Shown here piece by piece: positions 7,974 through 16,163 of a DNA stretch of 58,908 nucleotides. Each line of letters opens with the position of its first letter. Position 1 is the stretch's first letter. A program made the position numbers and the translations under genes. This stretch comes from an uncultured Bacteroides sp. (GTDB lineage Bacteria > Bacteroidota > Bacteroidia > Bacteroidales > Bacteroidaceae), in contig USAN01000012.1 in the NCBI GenBank assembly GCA_900552645.1, positions 1 to 58,908 on the forward strand, written 5' to 3'. The notes beneath the pieces are model-generated. The model saw nothing but the letters and a program-made list of their open reading frames with translations. It was not told the origin of the DNA and made no database searches.

Positions 7974-9259
7974 TTTTTATTATTCTTGAAGAAGTTTTCC
8001 GCTTTTATCTTTTTTATTTTCCTCTCAGCTTCAAGATATTTTGTAGTTACATTATCCTGTTTTTCTCCATTTTCATTTAACTTCGTATAACGCATATCCT
8101 TTGGTACCGATGCCATATATCTTTCATAAAAAGAGATAGCATTATTATAGTCCTTTTTATAATAATAGATATCAGCTATCTTATTCAGTAATGAGTAATC
8201 CTTATTTATATTGAATAGCATCTTCATTACTTCCACTTTCTTCGTGGCATTTTGTGAATAGCCATAACAGTCGATAAGTCCTTTATATAGCCATATCATA
8301 GTGCTATCAGTAGGTACAGTTACCTCTACCGCTCTCTCCATATACTCCTCTCCATCTTTTTTCCATGAAGTACGCACACACGATTTAGCAAGATAATATA
8401 GAATATTTACATCATTAGGACTCTTCTCGACTGCTTTTATCAAATTTTCGTAGGCTCCGTAAAACCAGTTATCACCATAATAAGATAATCCAAGATAATA
8501 ATAGGTAGAAGCACTATTATCGCCTGCCAACTTAAGACTCTCATAACGCTTTATTGCATTTTTATAATCACCTTTAAGACAATACGCTCTTGCATTTTGT
8601 CTGTTAATGCTTAAATTGGTAGTATCTTTTAATCTATACTTTTCAGTAATACTTATAGCATCATCATATTGTTTATTATTATTAAAGATATTAGCGATAT
8701 GCATTACCACCATATTATCGGTAGAGTCGCGCCTATAAGCCATACTGTAACTAATAAAATCATAAGGGATATTCTGATTATTTTCGTAAGCTAATCCTAA
8801 ATATTTATAACCTATAGCCGATATTGTATCCTTTGAAAGCCATTCATGACAGGCACTTATAGCACTATCATTCTTCTCGGCTATTATTAATGATTTTATC
8901 TTCTGTAAAAGGAAATACCGGTTGTTCGGATTAATACATTTTGCTTTATTATATAATTCGGCTGCTTTCAAATTGTTATTGATAAGCTTATAACATTCGG
9001 CCAATCCTACGCAATAAGTTAAGTTTGTACTATCCTTACAACTCAAGGCATTTAGTTCATCTATAGCCTGATTATAGCGATTCAAAGCTTTAAGCGAATT
9101 AATTCTTGTCATTACACAAGCAGAGTCACAATGATTATCGGTTAGCAATATTACCTTCTCAAAATCATAGCTCTTATATGCAGATTCTATTTCATTTGTA
9201 TTTTGTGCCCATATAACCATTGGTATGAAACAGAGACAGAAGATTATAATCTTTTTCAT
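7970..9259 (-). CDS. periplasmic tetratricopeptide-repeat protein
   Basis: A 429-residue exported protein with a signal peptide (about 1-19, ending IWAQ) followed by roughly ten TPR-like helix pairs. Visible repeat signatures include YNQAIDELNAL, AAELYNKAKCINPNN, YKNAIKRYESL and YNNAISFYERYM. TPR proteins scaffold protein complexes and no catalytic motif is seen. The start codon shares one base with the stop of the M56 gene (TAATG), which implies coupled translation. A physical link with the M56 protein or the downstream barrel is likely but is inferred. Confidence 0.85.
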   Translation of the reverse strand: MKKIIIFCLCFIPMVIWAQNTNEIESAYKSYDFEKVILLTDNHCDSACVMTRINSLKALNRYNQAIDELNALSCKDSTNLTYCVGLAECYKLINNNLKAAELYNKAKCINPNNRYFLLQKIKSLIIAEKNDSAISACHEWLSKDTISAIGYKYLGLAYENNQNIPYDFISYSMAYRRDSTDNMVVMHIANIFNNNKQYDDAISITEKYRLKDTTNLSINRQNARAYCLKGDYKNAIKRYESLKLAGDNSASTYYYLGLSYYGDNWFYGAYENLIKAVEKSPNDVNILYYLAKSCVRTSWKKDGEEYMERAVEVTVPTDSTMIWLYKGLIDCYGYSQNATKKVEVMKMLFNINKDYSLLNKIADIYYYKKDYNNAISFYERYMASVPKDMRYTKLNENGEKQDNVTTKYLEAERKIKKIKAENFFKNNKK

Positions 9260-11064
9260 TATGACTTCTTTAAATTAATAATAACTACCCCATCTTTTGC
9301 TTCAAAACCATATTTCTTTATTATTTCGGCAGGATCTTTAATTACAGAAATACTCTCTATATTATTACCATCAATTGAATTAATTTCATCGGATGATTTT
9401 TTTTCACCGTTTACAATAAATAATGGTTTCTTATTTGAAGTAATATTCTCCATTTTTATAACAGATGCTTTATTGTCAGTTTTTTTATCAAGACTGAATT
9501 TTATCGGAACAGTATATTTTACATTTACAGCTTCTCCCCTCTGAGTACCAGGTGTCCATTCGGGCATTATATTAACTACCCTCAAAGCTTCGGCATCAAG
9601 CTGCTCATCTATACCCCTTACAATAGTTGGATTTATAATCTTTCCATCTTTTCTTACAACAAACTCAACTATAACCCTACCTTGAATTCCCTTATTTTTT
9701 GCTTCAATAGGATATTTTATATTCTCTGCCAAAAACTTCAAACATTCACCCATACCTCCTGGGTATTGGGGCATTGACTCTACCACCATAAATGTAGGAT
9801 CATTGGGAGTTACTGAAGTTTTAGCATCATTTATTGAATTCTCGTCAATATTGACTACCTCTTCGGAAAGCACTACTTTCAAAGAATTCATTTCACCTTT
9901 AATCTTTATCTGCTTTGAGTTCATTCCTACAAAAGAGACAAATAGAGTTTTACCAACAGGAACATCCAATGTAAACTCTCCCTTTTTATCAGATATAGTA
10001 CCCTTTGTCGTCCCCCCTATAATCACATTAGCTCCTACAATAGGTTTACCTGTATGATTTGATATTACAGTTCCGTGAACTTTAACATCACTTTTTGGCT
10101 GTGATTCAACACTTTTAACCTCTATATTTTCTGCAATAGAAGTTAAATCACTAACTTTGACAATCGAAATCTCATCAAATTCTTTAGAGATTTCGGGACG
10201 TGCAAAAGCTGTAACTGCAATAACAGTAACAGGAAGTACATAAAGGTACTTCATACGCGCCCATGGATTTGATTTTCTTTTAATCATCATACCAATACGC
10301 TTTTTAAGTGAATTGTGATTAAAGCTGTTGGCCATAGAGTAGAGCCTTGTGCCAACAGCTTTTTTAATTAATAACATTTGATATTTCTTTGCATCTATGC
10401 CTTGGTTAAGAACCTCTTCATCAGCCTCATACTCATGAATATTCTGTAATTCTTGTTTCAACAGCCATGCTGCCGGATTAAACCATTGAAAGAATATACA
10501 TATATCGGCTACCAAAAGATCTATTGAATGAACTTTGTGTATATGAGCTAATTCATGAGTAAGTATCTCGGTTCCATTTTCATCATAATCTTTTCGTGAC
10601 ATTACAATAAATTTCAGCCAACTAAAGGGTGCTATATCCTTATTATGCAATATCAATACTTCTCCATTTTCCATTCGGATCCTACTGCTTTTATTTACGA
10701 GCAACAGCATATTAATTATAGAGTAAATATTACGTATGAAAAAGAATAATATCCCTAATAAATATAGAAGTAGAATAAAGGTAGACCATCCGAATTGCAC
10801 ATCATTATCTAACGAATCGGTAATAACAGTATTATGATTCATTATAATATAATCTTCAATTGATATAAATTGATTATGTAATTCTGTAGGAGAGCTTACG
10901 GTAAATTCGATAAAAGGAATTATAAATGAGAGTAGCAATATGCTTAACAGTCCTATTCTATTTATTCTATGAAAAGTTTCTTTGCTAAGTAACAATCTAT
11001 AAAACAGATAGAAAACTGCCAGGCAGATGGATGATTTTATAATATAAACCAATAGTGTTCCCAT
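9259..11064 (-). CDS. M56 (BlaR1-type) peptidase with carboxypeptidase-regulatory-like and TonB C-terminal domains
   Basis: A 601-residue inner-membrane protein. Transmembrane helices lie near 3-22, 36-52 and 88-112. The zinc-peptidase motif HELAH is at 170-174, followed by the M56 cytoplasmic/loop region, and a last transmembrane helix lies near 270-290. The periplasmic part contains a carboxypeptidase-regulatory-like domain (about 327-400, HTGKPIVGANVIIGG...). It then has a TonB C-terminal domain (about 430-528, with YPGGMGECLKFLAENIKYP and EGxV-like GRVIVEF), and a short plug-like tail (about 548-601, ESISVIKDPAEIIKKYG). In BlaR1 the peptidase relays a signal that inactivates BlaI, and BlaI is encoded 11 bases upstream. 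The TonB domain suggests contact with an outer-membrane receptor, plausibly the barrel encoded in the same operon. Confidence 0.9.
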   Translation of the reverse strand: MGTLLVYIIKSSICLAVFYLFYRLLLSKETFHRINRIGLLSILLLSFIIPFIEFTVSSPTELHNQFISIEDYIIMNHNTVITDSLDNDVQFGWSTFILLLYLLGILFFFIRNIYSIINMLLLVNKSSRIRMENGEVLILHNKDIAPFSWLKFIVMSRKDYDENGTEILTHELAHIHKVHSIDLLVADICIFFQWFNPAAWLLKQELQNIHEYEADEEVLNQGIDAKKYQMLLIKKAVGTRLYSMANSFNHNSLKKRIGMMIKRKSNPWARMKYLYVLPVTVIAVTAFARPEISKEFDEISIVKVSDLTSIAENIEVKSVESQPKSDVKVHGTVISNHTGKPIVGANVIIGGTTKGTISDKKGEFTLDVPVGKTLFVSFVGMNSKQIKIKGEMNSLKVVLSEEVVNIDENSINDAKTSVTPNDPTFMVVESMPQYPGGMGECLKFLAENIKYPIEAKNKGIQGRVIVEFVVRKDGKIINPTIVRGIDEQLDAEALRVVNIMPEWTPGTQRGEAVNVKYTVPIKFSLDKKTDNKASVIKMENITSNKKPLFIVNGEKKSSDEINSIDGNNIESISVIKDPAEIIKKYGFEAKDGVVIINLKKS

Positions 11065-11075
11065 AGTATTTAGAT

Positions 11076-11438
11076 TTATTTATTTGCTTTTTCTACATCG
11101 TTAATCAGCTGTTTAAGATCATCGAGAGATATATTTTCTTCCTTTACTAAAGAAGAGACTACGCCTAAATACGAATTATTAAAATATTTGCTGATTACTC
11201 CTTTTAAAGTGGTTTTCTTAAAATCATCCCGACTTATCTTTGCAAAATACTGATATGTATTTCCAAATGTATTATGAGATAAATAACCTTTTTCTTCTAA
11301 TCCGCGTACTATTGTAGATAATGTATTGAAATGAGGACGAGGCTCATCATAAAATTCAAGTATCTGCTTGACAAATAGAGGACCTTTCTCCCAGAAAAAT
11401 CCCATTAATTCTTCTTCTTTTGTTGTAAGAGTTTTCAT
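11076..11438 (-). CDS. BlaI/MecI/CopY-family repressor
   Basis: A 120-residue winged-helix repressor. The N-terminal half has the family pattern (LTTKEEELMGFFWEKGPLF, then LSTIVRGLEEKGYL for the recognition helix and wing). The C-terminal half provides the dimerisation helices. I place the start at the ATG at 11438. The same frame extends to a GTG at 11456, but the shorter form aligns with family starts. It heads the operon of M56 peptidase, TPR, barrel and thioredoxin genes and probably represses it through dyads lying directly upstream. Confidence 0.92.
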   Translation of the reverse strand: MKTLTTKEEELMGFFWEKGPLFVKQILEFYDEPRPHFNTLSTIVRGLEEKGYLSHNTFGNTYQYFAKISRDDFKKTTLKGVISKYFNNSYLGVVSSLVKEENISLDDLKQLINDVEKANK

Positions 11439-11470
11439 AAAAAAATTCGTTTTCACAAATAAACTAATTT

Positions 11471-11523
11471 ATTTAGTTGATAAACTAAATATTATAGTTA
11501 ATAGAAACTAAAACTTGTAGTTT
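11471..11523 (-). promoter_or_regulatory. putative BlaI operator dyads
   Basis: The site ATTTAGTT-GATA-AACTAAAT (11471-11490) has two perfect 8-bp arms. It is followed by looser dyads built from the same TAGTT/AACTA half-site: TAGTT at 11495-11499 with AACTA at 11506-11510, and AAACT-TGT-AGTTT at 11511-11523. Repeated half-sites directly before a BlaI-type gene are what an autoregulated operator should look like. Binding is inferred. Confidence 0.55.
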
Positions 11524-11595
11524 ATAGAATTAAAAGTGTTGAATAACACTATAACAGTAATGAAATTCAATCTATTAGAAAATAAATATGAGTTT

Positions 11596-12525
11596 TTATA
11601 TAAAGAAAAGAGATACTCCGATAACACTTATTACAGCTCCTACTATTTCTTTTAAAGTAACTTGCTGCTTAAATATTATATGAGCGGGCCAAATAATTAT
11701 TATAGGTGTAAGAGCCATAAGTGTAGATGCGATTCCGGTTTCAGTATATTGTACCGCCATAAGTGAAAGTGAAACTCCTATAAAGGGACCTGTAATAGTA
11801 GCCCATATAGTAGCCTTCATTCCTTTTTTATCTTTAAGTGATTCGGGAATAGTCTGGAACTCCTTTTTAAGTCCCATTATTATTAAAAATCCTATGCTAC
11901 CGATAATAGCACGTATAAATGTAGATGAGAATGGAAGAATAGTATTTATATATTCTGGATTCGAAGCTGCCGAAATAGAGTAGTAATTCATTCCTACTTT
12001 ACTTAGGACTAATCCTATACCCTGACACATGCCTGCGCCTATCCCGAAAAGGACTCCTTTTAGTGGTAGTTTAAGACCTAGTATTTTTGAAGTACCCTTA
12101 TTGAGTACCGACATTCCAATACCGAATAGTGTTACCACCATTCCGCATATTGCCATAAACGACAACTGCTCGCCAAGCAATACCCATCCGAAAAGAGCAG
12201 CAGATAAAGGAGCCAAAGTCATAAAGAGTTGTCCAAAACGCGAACCTATAAGAACATAAGAATTGAAAAGGCAGTAATCGCCAAGTACATATCCTACAAA
12301 ACCAGAAAGTGATAACCATAGCCATGTAGAGTAATCGGTATATTTAGGAAATGGAGAACCGGTAAATATAAAAATAGCTATTGCCAGCATTCCTAAAGAG
12401 AGAAACATTCGCAATACATTAAGTTGAAGCGAGCCTATTCTTTTACTTGCAACTTCGGCACACAATGCAGTTATTGTCCACGAAAATGCTACACATAGCG
12501 CTATAGATTCTCCAAAATAGTTCAT
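11596..12525 (-). CDS. EamA-family (DMT superfamily) transporter
   Basis: A 309-residue integral membrane protein with about ten hydrophobic helices in two homologous five-helix halves, as in EamA permeases that export or import small metabolites. The first half carries the typical pattern SGFVGYVLGDYCLFNSYVL. The second half has AVQYTETGIASTLMALTPI, the conserved segment before the last helices. Substrate cannot be predicted. It appears to be a single-gene unit with its own -7 box, divided from the GH3 gene upstream by a hairpin. Confidence 0.88.
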   Translation of the reverse strand: MNYFGESIALCVAFSWTITALCAEVASKRIGSLQLNVLRMFLSLGMLAIAIFIFTGSPFPKYTDYSTWLWLSLSGFVGYVLGDYCLFNSYVLIGSRFGQLFMTLAPLSAALFGWVLLGEQLSFMAICGMVVTLFGIGMSVLNKGTSKILGLKLPLKGVLFGIGAGMCQGIGLVLSKVGMNYYSISAASNPEYINTILPFSSTFIRAIIGSIGFLIIMGLKKEFQTIPESLKDKKGMKATIWATITGPFIGVSLSLMAVQYTETGIASTLMALTPIIIIWPAHIIFKQQVTLKEIVGAVISVIGVSLFFI

Positions 12526-12545
12526 CGGGCTTTAAATTTTGCCGA

Positions 12546-12553
12546 CAAAGATA
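12546..12553 (-). promoter_or_regulatory. putative -7 box for the EamA gene
   Basis: On the minus strand this is TATCTTTG (TAnnTTTG), about 20 bases before the start codon at 12525. Confidence 0.5.
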
Positions 12554-12567
12554 ATATTAAATTTAAA

Positions 12568-12621
12568 GAGTGCGTCAAAAATGTCTTTTTTGCGATCACG
12601 CATTTAGGCCTTGACACACTC
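12568..12621 (-). terminator. terminator downstream of the beta-glucan locus
   Basis: Arms 12568-12578 and 12611-12621 pair over 11 positions. On the minus strand the single non-Watson-Crick position is a G-U wobble, whereas on the plus strand it is a C-A mismatch, and inner bases AAATG/CATTT can extend the stem. This favours termination of the minus-strand GH3 transcript. Confidence 0.6.
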
Positions 12622-12743
12622 CTTATAGTCATATCATCTTGATTGTTACAATACTCTGAATACAAATAGTAATAAAACCGGACTTTTCTATGTATTCTTC
12701 CTATAATATATTTATACCTATTATTTCTGTTAATCTCTTAAAA

Positions 12744-14987
12744 TTATCTTGTAACCTCAAAATCAATCTTCTCTCCATCTTGACTGTTAGTACCTATCCA
12801 TAATGTAAACTCACCAGGTTCTATAACCTTTTTCATCTCTTTATTCCAATATGCCAATTTGCTCATTGGAAGAGTAAATGTTACAGTCTTGGTTTCACCC
12901 GGATTCAATGTTACACGACTAAAATCCTTTAATTCCTTTACAGGACGCGTAACCGATCCTACTTTATCCTGAACATATAGTTGTACTGTTTCTGTACCTT
13001 CGCATTTTCCGGTATTCTTAATATCAATACTTACAGTCATAGTACCATCTACATTAAATTTATTTCCCGATGCTTTTATATTACTGTAATCGAAAGTAGT
13101 ATAAGACAAGCCAAAACCAAATGGAAAAAGAGGATCGAATCCGGCATCCATATAAAATGAAGTACATCCTAAAGAGGTCTGTCCGGCTTCTATAGGTATC
13201 TCATTAATAAGAGTCTCCTTCCTGCTTGCAGGACGGCCGGTATTATTATGAGCATAATATATAGGAATCTGACCAACCATTTTTGGAAAAGTCACCGGAG
13301 TCTTACCACTAGGTGCAACCTTTCCGAAAAGGATATCGGCTATAGCCGGACCACCCATGGTACCTGGATGAAATGAGTATAACACCGATGAAGATTCATC
13401 TACCTCCTTACCTATAGTCAACGGACGACCCGCCATAACAACTGTAACTAGAGGTTTCCCTGTCTTTGCCAAAGCTTCTATCATTTCGGATTGAGCACCT
13501 CGTAGATTTAAATCGGCAAGTGAATGAGCCTCACCCGAGAGAATAGCCTCTTCTCCAACAAAAGCAACCACTACATCTGCACCTTTTGCTACATTAACAG
13601 CCTTATCTATTCCAACTTTATTATTATCACGGCTGAATGTCAAACCCGGTTCATATACTATTTGAACATCATTGCCATACATTTCGCGAATAGAGTTTAG
13701 TGGAGTCTGAGTTTTATCTTTTTCACCGTCGAACACCCATGTTCCAAGCTGATCGTGAGGAGCATCTGCCATAGGACCAACAATTGCGATTTTTTTTACT
13801 TTATTGGTAATAGGCAAAACATTATCATTATTCTTCAGAAGAATTATAGACTGCTGTGCACACTCTTTTGCCTTTTCAAGGTTTTGGGGTGCATATTTTA
13901 CATCCTGAGAAGTTACTACATAAGGATTATCAAACAATCCAAGTCTAAATTTCAGGCGCAAAACATTGCGAACAGCATCATCAAGAGTTTTTTCTGATAT
14001 CTTACCTGATTTAATTAATTCTTCAATATTCTCGAGATAAGTACCACTAACCATTTCCATATCTACTCCGGAATTCATAGCTAACATGGCCGCCTCCTTA
14101 CGATCTTTGCAAAATCCATGTAAAATCATCTCGCCTATTGAAGTCCAGTCCGAAACGACCATTCCATCATATTTCCATTCATCACGCAATACATCTTTAA
14201 GTATAAATGAATTTCCCGTAGAAGGAATTCCGTCATTATCATTGAAAGAAGTCATGAATGTTCCGCACCCAGCCTCGGCAGCTGCCTGGAATGGAGGCAT
14301 ATAAACATTTCTAAGCACACGCTCTGGAATCATTGTAGAATTATAATCTTTTCCTCCTTCGGCAGCTCCGTAACCAATAAAATGTTTTGCACAAGCCGCA
14401 ATTGAGGTAGGATTATCTAAAGATATACCCTGATAACCGTTTACCATAGCTACACCCATTACAGAAGTAAGGTATGGATCTTCTCCAAAGCTTTCGGCCA
14501 TTCTTCCCCACCGTGGATCTCTCGAAATATCTACCATAGGCGAGAAAGTCCATCGTATGCCGTCCGATGAAGCCTCTATTGCAGCCACTCGGGCACCTTC
14601 TTCAACTATTTTCGGATTGAAAGTTGCCGCCTGCCCCAATGGTATTGGAAATATTGTTTTATATCCATGAATCACATCACGCGAAATAAGCAACGGTATA
14701 TGTGCCTTTGACTGATTTATAGCAATATCCTGTATCTTATTTACAAGTTCAGCATCATTGAGGTTAAGTAATGATCCAATTTGATCTTTACGTACTATTT
14801 CTGTCAATTCATCTATATTTTGTCCAAAACTTTGCTGATTAAGCTGACCTATTTTTTGCTGTAAAGTCATTTTCTCTAGCAATGAATCAATTCGTGCCTC
14901 GATAGTGTTTCCACTTTTATTTACAGAAGAGCATGAAAATAAAGAAATTAAAAACAGGTAGCCTGCTAAGAGTTTTATTTTTCTCAT
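12744..14987 (-). CDS. bglX: GH3 beta-glucosidase lipoprotein
   Basis: A 747-residue glycoside hydrolase family 3 enzyme releasing glucose from beta-gluco-oligosaccharides. The N-terminus ends in a lipobox (LFSC), so it is a lipid-anchored envelope protein. The (beta/alpha)8 domain (about 30-370) has the nucleophile aspartate at about 281 in VVSDW. The alpha/beta sandwich domain (about 390-600) contains SGEAHSLADLNLRG, where the acid/base glutamate normally lies. A C-terminal fibronectin-III-like domain (about 645-745, with NTGKCEGTETVQLYV) completes the BglX layout. It follows the GH16 gene after 40 bases and is last in the locus. Confidence 0.93.
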   Translation of the reverse strand: MRKIKLLAGYLFLISLFSCSSVNKSGNTIEARIDSLLEKMTLQQKIGQLNQQSFGQNIDELTEIVRKDQIGSLLNLNDAELVNKIQDIAINQSKAHIPLLISRDVIHGYKTIFPIPLGQAATFNPKIVEEGARVAAIEASSDGIRWTFSPMVDISRDPRWGRMAESFGEDPYLTSVMGVAMVNGYQGISLDNPTSIAACAKHFIGYGAAEGGKDYNSTMIPERVLRNVYMPPFQAAAEAGCGTFMTSFNDNDGIPSTGNSFILKDVLRDEWKYDGMVVSDWTSIGEMILHGFCKDRKEAAMLAMNSGVDMEMVSGTYLENIEELIKSGKISEKTLDDAVRNVLRLKFRLGLFDNPYVVTSQDVKYAPQNLEKAKECAQQSIILLKNNDNVLPITNKVKKIAIVGPMADAPHDQLGTWVFDGEKDKTQTPLNSIREMYGNDVQIVYEPGLTFSRDNNKVGIDKAVNVAKGADVVVAFVGEEAILSGEAHSLADLNLRGAQSEMIEALAKTGKPLVTVVMAGRPLTIGKEVDESSSVLYSFHPGTMGGPAIADILFGKVAPSGKTPVTFPKMVGQIPIYYAHNNTGRPASRKETLINEIPIEAGQTSLGCTSFYMDAGFDPLFPFGFGLSYTTFDYSNIKASGNKFNVDGTMTVSIDIKNTGKCEGTETVQLYVQDKVGSVTRPVKELKDFSRVTLNPGETKTVTFTLPMSKLAYWNKEMKKVIEPGEFTLWIGTNSQDGEKIDFEVTR

Positions 14988-15027
14988 TATCTATCTTTTT
15001 AACTATTTTACAAACTGAATTATTAAT

Positions 15028-16128
15028 TTACTTTTTCTGGAACACACGTACATAATCTATCTTATAAGTTGCAGGAAGAACACTCTCGTCTACTCCTTGA
15101 GCACCTCCCCAATTTCCTCCCCATGCCAGATTTAATTTGATGTAGAAAGCAGCATTGAAAGGCCATGTACTTTTATTTCCTTTCTTGTCATTCTCAAAAT
15201 AGAAAAGCTCTTTTCCGTCTATATAAGTCTTTATATAATCTTCTGTCCACTCTAACGCATAGACATGAAAATCGGATTGGGCAGTAGAAACAAGTATCTC
15301 TTTAGTTTTTTGGGTTCCCAAAGTATGATTGTACAATTTACAATGAATGGAAGAAGAGCAGTAGTTTGCATTGTAACCAACCTCCTCCATTATATCTATT
15401 TCTCCATCATCGGGCCATGCTGTAAAGTTCTTGGGCATCATCCAGAAAGCCGGCCATGTACCTTTACCAACAGGCAACTTTAAACGTGCTTCGAAATATC
15501 CATACTTCCAGCTTTGCTGAGTATTCATTCTTATAGAATATACCGTACCATCAACTTTTTTACATATTATATCGAGTATTCCGTTACTTACACTTGCAAG
15601 ATTTTGATTATTATGGCTTCCTGCTACATAATTCTGTAGTTCATTATTTCCCCAACCTCCTGCACCGGTTTCATACCACCAGTTATCTGTATTTGGGGTT
15701 GTGCCACTATTAAATTCATCATTCCAGACTAATTTATATCCATCGGGTACTGTTATGGTTGGATCTACTGGCATTTCGGGCATTCCTGCCTGCTTAACAG
15801 TGATCTTTGCTCGGGCTACACCGGCTTTTACAACTACCGTACCCTCGCGTGCAATGGTAGTAGCATTTGCAGCCACGTTAACCGAAAGTTTTCCATTGTT
15901 ACTACCCGATCCAGATACTGTACATTTTATCCAATCATCATCGCTATAGGCACTCCATTCGCGTGAAGCCGTTACGTTAATATCGATAACACTCTTCTCA
16001 TAATGTGAAGTTATCTCTGTTGGCGAACAGCTTACTGAATCTTCCGAAACAGGATCGCCGCTACTACTGCTACATCCTATAAAGCTAATAATAGGTATGA
16101 GCCATGTATATAAATTAATCATTTTCAT
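15028..16128 (-). CDS. BACON-GH16 endo-beta-glucanase lipoprotein
   Basis: A 366-residue surface-type lipoprotein (lipobox FIGC, followed by Ser/Gly residues). Residues about 35-115 form a BACON domain (ASREWSAYSDDDWIKCTV...), a spacer or mucin/glycan-associated module in Bacteroidota PUL enzymes. Residues about 125-366 are the GH16 jelly roll with the catalytic signature GEIDIMEEVG near 245 (nucleophile, helper Asp and acid/base). GH16 enzymes with this motif cut beta-1,3 or mixed-linkage beta-1,3/1,4-glucans. Together with the GH3 neighbour this points to laminarin or cereal-type beta-glucan. Confidence 0.92.
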   Translation of the reverse strand: MKMINLYTWLIPIISFIGCSSSSGDPVSEDSVSCSPTEITSHYEKSVIDINVTASREWSAYSDDDWIKCTVSGSGSNNGKLSVNVAANATTIAREGTVVVKAGVARAKITVKQAGMPEMPVDPTITVPDGYKLVWNDEFNSGTTPNTDNWWYETGAGGWGNNELQNYVAGSHNNQNLASVSNGILDIICKKVDGTVYSIRMNTQQSWKYGYFEARLKLPVGKGTWPAFWMMPKNFTAWPDDGEIDIMEEVGYNANYCSSSIHCKLYNHTLGTQKTKEILVSTAQSDFHVYALEWTEDYIKTYIDGKELFYFENDKKGNKSTWPFNAAFYIKLNLAWGGNWGGAQGVDESVLPATYKIDYVRVFQKK

Positions 16129-16163
16129 AATTCACCTAGCATCTTTACTTTTATGTTTACAAA

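Noticed and set aside
4130..11438. Beta-lactam resistance operon
   Set aside because: BlaI and an M56 peptidase are present but there is no beta-lactamase, PBP2a or penicillin-binding sensor domain, so the resemblance is only to the signalling pair.
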